Positions 1 through 5,722 of a stretch of DNA of 8,289 nt are shown here, piece by piece. Origin of the DNA: Myxococcota bacterium. GTDB lineage: Bacteria; Myxococcota; Polyangia; GCA-2747355; JAKLHH01. The first letter of the stretch is position 1, and the number at the start of each line of letters is the position of its first letter. Location: positions 1 to 8,289 of the forward strand of contig JAKLHH010000282.1 of NCBI GenBank assembly GCA_022710245.1, written 5' to 3'. The notes beneath the pieces were generated by a model, which was not told the origin of the DNA, ran no database searches, and was given only the letters and a program-made list of their open reading frames with translations. The translations under genes were made by a program, and so were the position numbers.

Positions 1-117
1 CGGAGCGGCCGCGTCCTCTGGCACGCGGGCCAGACCTTCCCGGTGAAGATCGACGGCGGCAGCGACGTGCAGGAGCTGATCGAGCACCTGCTCGCGAAGC
101 TCCCCCCCGCGCGCTGA
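1..117 (+). CDS. 3' end of an unidentified protein gene (partial)
   Basis: An open frame runs from the first base of the window to a TGA at 115-117 and encodes the last 38 residues of a protein. The tail reads roughly RVLWHAGQTFPVKIDGG, then SDVQELIEHLLAKLPPAR, that is, a short beta/turn segment followed by an amphipathic helix. I do not recognise the family from this tail. The best evidence that it is a real gene end is that codons 4-38 plus the stop recur at 2312-2417 with only two base changes, one silent (CTG to CTC) and one conservative (Ile to Val). It converges with the minus-strand lipoprotein gene that ends at 163. The start and most of the gene lie outside the window. Confidence 0.7.
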   Translation, partial: RSGRVLWHAGQTFPVKIDGGSDVQELIEHLLAKLPPAR

Positions 118-162
118 CCGGCTCCGCATCGGCCCGCGAACCTGATCGAGGCGCTGGGCGGC

Positions 163-807
163 TCACTCCCTCCGCTGCGCGTCGCACGTCGACCGCAGCG
201 GTCGCTCGAAGACCACCTCGGGCCAGCCGCAGCGGTCGAAGAGGTCACGGTCCATGCCCGGCCTGAGCAGGAGCGCGGGGTGACCGGATCGCGAGACCTG
301 CAGCTCGACGGTGACGAGGTTGGGCTGCGCGATCTGGCGTCCCCGGGCCACGTCGAAGAGGCCGAGCGCGCCGCGGAACCGAGCGCCGGCGGCGAAGGCT
401 GGCCGCGACACCGGCGCGAACCGGTGGGTGAAGCGCGCCGGACTGCCAGGCCCGATGCGGGTCGGCGGTGTCAGCCCCGAGCTGCTCCGCGTCGAGCAGC
501 TGCCAGCGCCCGCCCCGTCGACGGCGACGATGGTCGAGCTGCGGTAGGGCAGGAGGGGGACCTCGTGCACCGCCCCGTCGATCGAGGCGGCGTCGATGGC
601 GAGGTCGATGACCCATCCCCCGGCATGCCGGACCACGGTGGCGGTGGCGTGGTAGCGCACGCCGCTCGCCTCGACGGCGCAACGGCAGAGAGGGACGGCG
701 GCTGACGCGGGCGCAGGCATGGGGGTGCGGGCGACGCAGCCCGCGGCGACCGAGAGCCCGACAAGGAGCGCGATGAGGTGGTTCGTCTTCAGGATCGGCC
801 TCTGCAC
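163..807 (-). CDS. putative lipoprotein of unknown function
   Basis: Minus-strand gene with its stop (TGA) at 165-163. From the GTG at 807-805 the product is 214 aa and begins MQRPILKTNHLIALLVGLSVAAGC. That is a short charged N-region, a hydrophobic core and a lipobox (VAAGC), predicting signal peptidase II cleavage and lipid attachment at Cys24. The mature part opens with a Pro/Ala stretch and contains several alternating hydrophobic strands (for example WVIDLAIDAASI, STIVAVDGA, NLVTVELQV) and a Cys pair, suggesting a beta-rich periplasmic or surface domain. I recognise no family. The frame stays open upstream to 1047, so a longer form (294 aa from GTG 1047) is possible. I prefer 807 because it puts the lipoprotein signal at the N-terminus and because a weak promoter (TTGACC at 843-838, GATCCT at 820-815) would start transcription almost at this codon. 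No Shine-Dalgarno is visible. Confidence 0.6.
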   Translation of the reverse strand: MQRPILKTNHLIALLVGLSVAAGCVARTPMPAPASAAVPLCRCAVEASGVRYHATATVVRHAGGWVIDLAIDAASIDGAVHEVPLLPYRSSTIVAVDGAGAGSCSTRSSSGLTPPTRIGPGSPARFTHRFAPVSRPAFAAGARFRGALGLFDVARGRQIAQPNLVTVELQVSRSGHPALLLRPGMDRDLFDRCGWPEVVFERPLRSTCDAQRRE

Positions 808-1091
808 GGAGTGCAGGATCCAACGGGCGGCCGGCAGGGTCAACCTGGCTCGTATTTGGCGTCCTCCGCCGAGGCGCATGAGCGCACGACGCGCTCGCTC
901 GCGGCTCCTCCGGTGGTCGGGGAGCGCGAGGACCCGACGATAGAGCGCGCCGGCGGCCGCGGGCTCGCTCGCCTCGAGGGTGCCCGCGAGCCCCGCCAGG
1001 CAGACCGTCCTCATCACCGGATCGATGATCGCGCCCCACCGCCCCACACCTCGATTGACGGCTCTCGAGGGCGGCCACTATGATCTCACCC
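808..1091. other. divergent intergenic region with possible coding remnant
   Basis: This stretch separates the two divergent lipoprotein genes and carries the + strand promoter at 1055-1084. On the minus strand the frame of the 163-807 gene stays open back to a TAG at 1080-1078. Between about 1047 and 870 the codons have the G/C-rich third positions typical of real genes here. The translation (including ALYRRVLALPDHRRSRERAR) resembles the last helices of a tetratricopeptide-type protein. From about 869 to 808 this codon signature fades. It could be an N-terminal extension of the lipoprotein, a small gene, or the remnant of another gene. I cannot decide between these. Confidence 0.35.
1055..1084 (+). 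promoter_or_regulatory. sigma-70-type promoter of the propeller lipoprotein gene
   Basis: TTGACG at 1055-1060 (5 of 6 matches to the -35 consensus), an 18-nt spacer, and TATGAT at 1079-1084 (5 of 6 matches to the -10 consensus). A start site about 7 nt downstream falls at 1091-1092, directly on the ATG at 1092. This implies a leaderless transcript. Confidence 0.65.
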
Positions 1092-2129
1092 ATGCTCACA
1101 AGGCGAGCGTGGTCCAGGCACCGAGGAGGACGGGTCCTGAGCCGCCTGCGTGCCCTCGCCGTCCTGCTGGTGCTCTCCTCCAGCGCCTGCCTCCGGGCCG
1201 GCTTCACCGTCGATGGCGCCGCCGGGCACGACCGCGCCACCGACAGCGCCGCCGGGCACGACCGCGCCACCGCCGACTCGAGGCTCGACAGGGCGCTCGC
1301 CGACGGCACGCCCGGCGACCTCGTCTCGCCGCCGTTCGGCGCTGCGCAGCCGATCGCGGCGCTCCTCACGCCGGCGACCGCGAGCGACTATGACCCCTTC
1401 CTCACCGAGGACCAGCTGGAGCTCTACTTCACCTCGGATGGCCGGCCGGGCAAGGCGGGCGAGAACCTCTGGTGGTGCCAGCGCGCCAGCGTCGGCAGCC
1501 CGTGGGGCTCGTGCGCCGAGCTGGCGCTGAGCTCGAGCAGCCGCGACATCTCTCCCGCCATCTCCCCGGACGGGCTGACGCTCGTCTTCGCGAGCCAGCG
1601 CGCCGGGGCGACCAGCTGGGATCTCTGGATCAGCACCCGGCCCGCGCGCAGCGGCTCCTGGTCGACGCCCCAGGCGCTGAGCGACCTCAACTCGGGCATG
1701 GACGAGGTCCCGGCCACCGTCAGCAACGACGGGCAGCTGATCCTCTTCAACCGCGGGGCTGACGCCACCACCGACCTCTGCCTCGGGCGGCGCACCGCCG
1801 GCGTCTGGGTGGTGGAGACGCTCGACGTGCTCAACTCGACCTCGTTCGACTCGCACCCGGCGCTCGCTGCGGATCGGCGTCACCTCGCGTTCGACTCCGA
1901 CCGTCCGGGAGGCAAGGGCCTGCGGGATCTCTACCTGAGCGCGGTGACCGAGGTGCTCGACGGGCTGGTCTTCTCCGCACCGACGCCCATCGTGGAGCTC
2001 AACACGGCGACCAACGACACTGACCCCTGGCTCTCCTCGGACCTGCGCACCATCGTCTTCGCGCGGTCCCCGGCGGGCGCGAGCGACATCTGGCAGGGGC
2101 CGCTCAAGCTCTACGAGGCCCACCGCTGA
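1092..2129 (+). CDS. PD40/TolB-like beta-propeller lipoprotein
   Basis: The 345-aa product begins with an Arg-rich N-region, a hydrophobic core (ALAVLLVL) and SSSAC, a slightly imperfect lipobox that predicts a lipoprotein anchored at Cys33. A low-complexity Asp/Ala linker follows (about 36-85), including a duplicated 10-residue unit AAGHDRATDS. The rest (about 95-345) holds five repeats of the PD40 type, each opening with a D-x-x-P motif near residues 99 (DYDP), 152 (DISP), 204 (DEVP), 253 (DSHP) and 309 (DTDP). Each continues as 'S-x-D-G-x-x-L-x-F-x-S'. This is a WD40-like/TolB C-terminal propeller fold, usually a periplasmic or surface scaffold for protein or glycan binding. An in-frame ATG at 1080 has a better Shine-Dalgarno position (GAGG at 1067-1070). 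I chose 1092 because the promoter's -10 box covers 1079-1084, so 1080 should not be transcribed. The specific function is unknown. Confidence 0.8.
   Translation: MLTRRAWSRHRGGRVLSRLRALAVLLVLSSSACLRAGFTVDGAAGHDRATDSAAGHDRATADSRLDRALADGTPGDLVSPPFGAAQPIAALLTPATASDYDPFLTEDQLELYFTSDGRPGKAGENLWWCQRASVGSPWGSCAELALSSSSRDISPAISPDGLTLVFASQRAGATSWDLWISTRPARSGSWSTPQALSDLNSGMDEVPATVSNDGQLILFNRGADATTDLCLGRRTAGVWVVETLDVLNSTSFDSHPALAADRRHLAFDSDRPGGKGLRDLYLSAVTEVLDGLVFSAPTPIVELNTATNDTDPWLSSDLRTIVFARSPAGASDIWQGPLKLYEAHR
1216..1275 (+). repeat. 30-bp in-frame tandem duplication in lipoprotein linker
   Basis: Two adjacent 30-bp units (1216-1245 and 1246-1275), identical over their first 25 or more bases, encode AAGHDRATDS and AAGHDRATAD. 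They lengthen the Asp-rich linker between the lipid anchor and the propeller by ten residues. The near identity suggests a recent slippage-type duplication. Confidence 0.85.
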
Positions 2130-2546
2130 GCTCGTCGTCGCGCTGAGGTCCTGCCCCACACCAGCGCTTGTGAGCTGTCGGGGGAGCTGTCGGAGTGACC
2201 TCTCAATCGAAGGGATGAAGCCACGGCTTGGCGGCCCGCCGGTGCCCGTGCTTTCTCCCCGGCTCACGTACCAGTGGTCGGCCGGAGGGTCTGCCTCGAG
2301 GCGGTGTAGCCCGTCCTCTGGCACGCGGGCCAGACCTTCCCGGTGAAGATCGACGGCGGCAGCGACGTGCAGGAGCTGGTCGAGCACCTCCTCGCGAAGC
2401 TCCCCCCCGCGCGCTGAGCACGGCAGCGCTCCCTCCTCCTCGCGCGCGTCACGCCCGAGCTCCACATCGGGTCGCGCCAAGGGGCTTGTCTCGTCGGCCG
2501 GCCCACGCCACTATGGTCCGCCACCTCGACGAGGAGAAGGACAGCG
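2130..2546. other. intergenic region with duplicated gene tail
   Basis: No intact gene is supported in these 417 bases. They contain a 10-bp direct repeat GAGCTGTCGG (2172-2181 and 2184-2193, period 12), which might be an operator half-site pair or chance, and the duplicated gene tail at 2312-2417. They end with the upstream region of the outer-membrane protein operon, including its ribosome binding site. No convincing rho-independent terminator follows the propeller lipoprotein gene. Confidence 0.6.
2312..2417 (+). pseudogene. duplicated 3' fragment of the gene at 1-117
   Basis: These 106 bases match positions 12-117 at 104 of 106 positions, an exact offset of 2300 with no gaps. The differences are A79 to G (Ile to Val) and G90 to C (silent Leu). 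Similarity begins abruptly at 2312 and ends at the stop codon TGA (2415-2417). The frame is closed immediately upstream by TAG at 2307-2309 and there is no normal start, so this is a 35-codon gene remnant. It could come from a tandem duplication with later loss, from insertion of the lipoprotein gene pair between duplicated ends, or from recombination with a paralogue outside the window. Confidence 0.85.
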
Positions 2547-3458
2547 ATGCGCGGCCGCGGACTTCGGACGCTTCGCGATGACGGGCAGCTTCGTGGTGCG
2601 ACGTTCGCCCTGCTGGCAGCCCTGCTGACGGCTGCCCCGGCGTGGGCTCAGCCCGGCTCTGCCCCCTCACCCGGCGACAAGCCGGCCGGGTCGCCGCCCG
2701 GGTCGCCCGGAGCACCTCCCCCGCCGCCGCCAGGCGGAGGCGAGCTCGCCCCCATCGAGCCCGGGGCCAAGCCGCTGCCCGCCATCACCACCGAGGGCCG
2801 CTTGCGACGACCGGAGCGCGCCCGCCTCGGCCTCGAGCTCGGTGGCGGGCTGAACATCCCGTTCAAGAACTACCTCGACTTCGGATCGGGCACGAACAAG
2901 TACTTCATGGAGAACGGCCTGGGGGGCGCGTTCACGCTGGACCTCACCCTGAACAACCTCGAGGTCAGGTATGCCTACTCGGTGCTGGGCACGGGGCGGG
3001 TGAAGGGACACATCCCCGACGACGCGCTCACCGCCATCAACCTCGTCGACAAGCAGCTCGGCGGGAGCGGCCAGGTCCCGGCCGACGTCGACAAGCAGGC
3101 CGAGGGGACGCTGACGATGCACGCGCTCACCGTCGGCTACCGCTTCACCCTCGAGCTGGCGCGCAGGTTCAACTTGATCTTCCCGCTCGCCGCGGGCTGG
3201 GTCGCGGTGCAGCCGCCGCGCTTCGGGCTGCTCAGCTACACGCTCTATGGCTTCACCGCCAGCGCCGGGCTGCGAGGCGAGCTGCTCGCGCACAAGTACG
3301 TCTCCCTCGCCCTCGACACCCGCTTCACCGCGATGATCACCGAGCCCGACCCCAACCTGGGCGCGCTCGGCTACGCGGGCACCAAGAACGTCTTCGACGC
3401 GGCCGTGGCCTGGCTGCCCATGCTGAGCGTCGCGCTCCACGCGCGGGTCCACTACTAG
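2547..3458 (+). CDS. secreted outer-membrane beta-barrel protein with proline-rich linker
   Basis: The 303-aa product starts with a Sec signal peptide (hydrophobic core about 18-30, predicted cleavage AWA|Q after residue 34). A Pro/Gly/Ser-rich linker follows (about 35-80), including a run of six prolines. Residues from about 90 to the end show alternating hydrophobic/polar strands with Gly and aromatic residues (LGLELGGGLNIPF, GAFTLDLTLNNLEVRYAYS, TMHALTVGYRFTLELA), ending in ARVHY. The pattern and the terminal aromatic residue are those of an outer-membrane beta-barrel recognised by the BAM complex. The start ATG has a strong Shine-Dalgarno stretch (GAGGAGAAGG at 2531-2540, 6 nt before the ATG). 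It is the first gene of a two-gene operon with the barrel protein at 3476. The ligand or transport role cannot be read from the sequence. Confidence 0.8.
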   Translation: MRGRGLRTLRDDGQLRGATFALLAALLTAAPAWAQPGSAPSPGDKPAGSPPGSPGAPPPPPPGGGELAPIEPGAKPLPAITTEGRLRRPERARLGLELGGGLNIPFKNYLDFGSGTNKYFMENGLGGAFTLDLTLNNLEVRYAYSVLGTGRVKGHIPDDALTAINLVDKQLGGSGQVPADVDKQAEGTLTMHALTVGYRFTLELARRFNLIFPLAAGWVAVQPPRFGLLSYTLYGFTASAGLRGELLAHKYVSLALDTRFTAMITEPDPNLGALGYAGTKNVFDAAVAWLPMLSVALHARVHY

Positions 3459-3475
3459 GCGGCGAGGAGAGCGAC

Positions 3476-4288
3476 ATGGTCAACACCTCCAGCTCACCGC
3501 GCCTCGGCCCCCCTCGCTCGCTGGTGGGCGGCCTCCTGCTCCTCGCGCTCACGACCGCGCTCCCACGAACCGCCCTGGCCCTGCCGGTCGGCCTCGAGCT
3601 CGAGCTCGGCACCGGCATCCCGCTCGCAGGCTTCCCGCGGGGTGTGCCGGTCTCGGTCGACGACCCCGACGGCAAGCTCTTCGCGCGCATCCCGAACAGC
3701 GCCTACAACCTCCTGCTCGACGCGAAGCCGGTGGCGGGGTTCAGCGGCGGCTTCTCGCTGCTGCTCGGCAGCTGGTACCTGCGGGCCGCGGTCTCCTTCA
3801 ACACCTACAGCACCGTCGCCGTCGACCGTTATGCCTTCCGCCGCCTCGGCGGACAGGATCTCTCGCCCGCCGTCCAGAACGTCTACGCGGGGAAGGTCTC
3901 GCAGGAGATCGACCTCGACTCGTCGACGACCTTCGTCACCGCGCGGTTCGGCTTCGGCAGGCGCTGGTACCTGCTCTTCGACGCGCCGGTGCGGCCCTAC
4001 ATCCTGCTGGGCATGGGCGGGGTGGTCAACTCGCTGGAGGGCAACCTCCAGGGCGGGCTGACCTTCCACGGCGGCCTCGGGGCGGACGTCCACCTCCACC
4101 AGCACTTCGACCTCGGGCTGAAGACGGTCTACGAGTGGGTCGGCGTGTTCATCTCCGAGAACTTCCAGGCGACCTCGGCCGCCACCGCGGTCGGCAGGGC
4201 GGCGACCTCGGAGAACACGGTGCTCTCGGCCTTCATCCAGTCGCTGCACACGCTGCAGATCGCGGTCACCGCCACCTACCGCTTCTGA
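3476..4288 (+). CDS. second outer-membrane beta-barrel protein
   Basis: The 270-aa product has a signal peptide (hydrophobic LVGGLLLLALTTAL, predicted cleavage ALA|L after residue 35). The mature protein starts directly with a strand, GLELELGTG, and lacks the proline-rich linker of its upstream neighbour. It continues with alternating amphipathic strands (GGFSLLLGSWYLRAAVSF, TTFVTARFGFGRRWYLLF, RPYILLGMGGVV) and ends ATYRF, the classic terminal Phe signal for insertion by BAM. The gene begins 17 nt after the upstream stop. Its Shine-Dalgarno, GAGGAGA (3464-3470), lies 5 nt before the ATG, so the two barrels are almost certainly co-transcribed and perhaps paralogous. The frame is open upstream to 2642, but that part overlaps the first barrel gene and is spurious. 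Function unknown. Confidence 0.8.
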   Translation: MVNTSSSPRLGPPRSLVGGLLLLALTTALPRTALALPVGLELELGTGIPLAGFPRGVPVSVDDPDGKLFARIPNSAYNLLLDAKPVAGFSGGFSLLLGSWYLRAAVSFNTYSTVAVDRYAFRRLGGQDLSPAVQNVYAGKVSQEIDLDSSTTFVTARFGFGRRWYLLFDAPVRPYILLGMGGVVNSLEGNLQGGLTFHGGLGADVHLHQHFDLGLKTVYEWVGVFISENFQATSAATAVGRAATSENTVLSAFIQSLHTLQIAVTATYRF

Positions 4289-4304
4289 GCTTCGACCGCC
4301 CTCT

Positions 4305-4318
4305 GCGCCGTGCGGCGC
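4305..4318. terminator. possible bidirectional terminator hairpin
   Basis: GCGCC (4305-4309) and GGCGC (4314-4318) form a 5-bp GC stem with a 4-nt loop. It lies in the 39-bp gap between two convergent genes (stops at 4288 and 4330). There is no T-run on either side, so this is weak and rests mainly on position. Confidence 0.3.
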
Positions 4319-4327
4319 CGCTCCGGC

Positions 4328-5722
4328 TCACCCCCCCTTGAGGCAGAGGAGCGGCCGCAGCCGCCGCTCGATCCGCGTCAGCTCGCGCTGGGCGCGCATC
4401 ACCTTCTCGATCGGCCGGTAGGCCGAGGGCGCCTCATCGCAAAGGCGCCGCGCGAGCCGTTCATCGTGGCAGACCCCGGCGAGCTCACCCGCGAGCTGCC
4501 GCGGTGAGATCGCGCGCCGCGCCTCTGCCCGCGTCAGCCGCCGCCCGGCGCCGTGCGAGCTCGAGCGCAGCGCCCGCTCCTCTCCGCGCCCGCGGACGTG
4601 ATAGCTCGCTGTCCCCATCGAGCCAGGGATCGAGGCTGGCGCGCCCTCGCTGGCGTCGAGGGCTCCCTTGCGGTGGACCCAGAGCTCCTCGCCTCCGTGC
4701 TGCTCGCGCCGCACGAGGTTGTGCGAGCCGTCGCGCAGGCTCTCCCACTCCGCCCGCACGCCGAGGAGCGCCTCCAGCACCGCCGCCGCTTGCTCCAGCA
4801 TCCGCCGCCGGCTCGCCGCCGCCCAGGCCACCGCCCAGTCGTGGTCGACGAGGTAGGCCTGCCCCTCGAGGCTCGCAGCCTCGATGCCGAGGAGCGCGCC
4901 CGCCGCGAACGCACGCCCGCGCGCCCTCGCCAGGTGGTGCGCGAGGATCTGCTGCCCGACCCCGCGAGAGCCGCTGTGCAGCATCAGCCAGAGGCGCTCG
5001 TCCTCGTCGGCCTGCAGCTCGAGGAAGTGGTTGCCGCCGCCGAGCGTGCCCAGCTGGAGGCAGGCCTCGGCGCCTCGCAGCCGCTCGAGGCCGGGGCTGA
5101 GCGGCGCCAGGGCGAGCGCCGCAGGCAAGCTCGGTCCGCCGCGCCGGTGGCGGCTCGCGGGCACCCGCGCCGAGAGCTCCGCGAGGAGCCTCGCTGGCAA
5201 TTGCGGGTCCTCGCGGCCTCTGGCCGCTCCGGGATGAGACCGCCGCAATTCGCGCTGCTCGCCTCCAGCGGAGGCTCCGCGATGAAGCGCGAATTCGCCC
5301 TGCTCGCCTCCAGCGGAGGCTCCGCGATGAAGCGCGAATTCGCCCTGCTCGCCTCCTTCGGAGGCTCCGCGATGAAGGGCGAATTCGCCCTGCTCGCCTC
5401 CTTCGGAGGCTCCGCGATGAAGGGCGAATTCCCCGCGCAGGCGCGCGGCCTCCCCGTCGAGCGCGAGGGCGGCGACCCCGCAGCCGAGGTCGCCGCCCAC
5501 CGCCTCCGGGTAGATGAGCCCCTCGCTGGCGAGGACGACGCCGTTGCAGACCGCCCCGGCGAGGTGCACGTCGGGCATCACCGCCAGCCGGCGGACGCCG
5601 GGGAGACGAGCGAGGCGCCTCAGGCTCGCCTCCACCTCGCGCCCCGCCGGCTCCGCGAGCCAGCGCTCGATCGGCGCCGCGCCGTCCTCGCGCCCCCGGC
5701 GTCCCCGCTCACGCTCAGCCAT
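4328..5722 (-). CDS. rtcB: RtcB-family RNA ligase with repeat-expanded insertion
   Basis: The 464-aa product carries the RtcB signature. Motifs in order: MPDVHLAGAVCNGVV (49-63), VGGDLGCG (75-82) with D78 and C81, LGTLGGGNHFLEL (224-236) with N231/H232, LMLHSGSRGVG (246-256) with H249, HNLV (334-337), VHRKGA (349-354), PGSMGTASYHV (366-376) and SSSHGAGR (387-394), where H390 matches the guanylated histidine. The C-terminus ends in LKGG. RtcB enzymes use GTP and Mn2+ to join RNA 2',3'-cyclic-phosphate or 3'-phosphate ends to 5'-OH ends; all expected active-site residues appear present. Residues 97-156 are four copies of GEFALHRGAS(E/A)GGEQ, followed by a diverged copy (157-172). Without them the protein is about 388 aa, so it appears to belong to a compact RtcB subgroup. 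The ATG lies inside the end of the upstream RbfA-like gene (8-nt overlap) behind a GGAGGT-type ribosome binding site, implying translational coupling. The ligase family is near certain; its substrate is not known. Confidence 0.9.
   Translation of the reverse strand: MAERERGRRGREDGAAPIERWLAEPAGREVEASLRRLARLPGVRRLAVMPDVHLAGAVCNGVVLASEGLIYPEAVGGDLGCGVAALALDGEAARLRGEFALHRGASEGGEQGEFALHRGASEGGEQGEFALHRGASAGGEQGEFALHRGASAGGEQRELRRSHPGAARGREDPQLPARLLAELSARVPASRHRRGGPSLPAALALAPLSPGLERLRGAEACLQLGTLGGGNHFLELQADEDERLWLMLHSGSRGVGQQILAHHLARARGRAFAAGALLGIEAASLEGQAYLVDHDWAVAWAAASRRRMLEQAAAVLEALLGVRAEWESLRDGSHNLVRREQHGGEELWVHRKGALDASEGAPASIPGSMGTASYHVRGRGEERALRSSSHGAGRRLTRAEARRAISPRQLAGELAGVCHDERLARRLCDEAPSAYRPIEKVMRAQRELTRIERRLRPLLCLKGG
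5198..5432. repeat. 45-bp palindrome-bearing tandem repeat array inside the RtcB gene
   Basis: Four 45-bp units start at 5246, 5291, 5336 and 5381; a partial GAATTCC follows at 5426. Units 3 and 4 are identical, and units 1 and 2 nearly so. A diverged 48-bp unit occupies 5198-5245. Each unit has an AATT-centred palindrome (16 bp, AGGGCGAATTCGCCCT, at 5376-5391) and, 15 bases into the unit, a 6-bp stem with a 3-nt loop: GCCTCC-AGC or TTC-GGAGGC. In the diverged unit the stem at the same offset is GCGGCC-TCT-GGCCGC. All units are multiples of three, so the RtcB frame (minus strand) stays open throughout, as does one + strand frame. Confidence 0.95.

Noticed and set aside
2172..2193. Direct repeat GAGCTGTCGG x2 as an operator
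   Set aside because: Only two copies, downstream of one gene and more than 350 bp before the next. No known regulator site is recognised.
1086..2480. 464-codon minus-strand frame antisense to the propeller lipoprotein
   Set aside because: It runs through the PD40 gene and the intergenic region, and its product is a low-complexity Arg/Gly/Ala protein typical of a GC-rich shadow frame.
2486..2517. Promoter for the barrel operon: TTGTCT (2486-2491) and TATGGT (2512-2517)
   Set aside because: The spacer is 20 nt, too long for a standard sigma-70 promoter, and both boxes are imperfect. A promoter is expected here, but I cannot place it confidently.
2642..3475. Upstream extension of the second barrel protein's frame
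   Set aside because: It overlaps the first barrel gene in another frame and translates to Arg/Ala-rich shadow sequence. The ATG at 3476 has a good ribosome binding site and signal peptide.
5198..5432. CRISPR array
   Set aside because: Units are directly contiguous with no unique spacers, keep a coding frame, and lie inside a gene.
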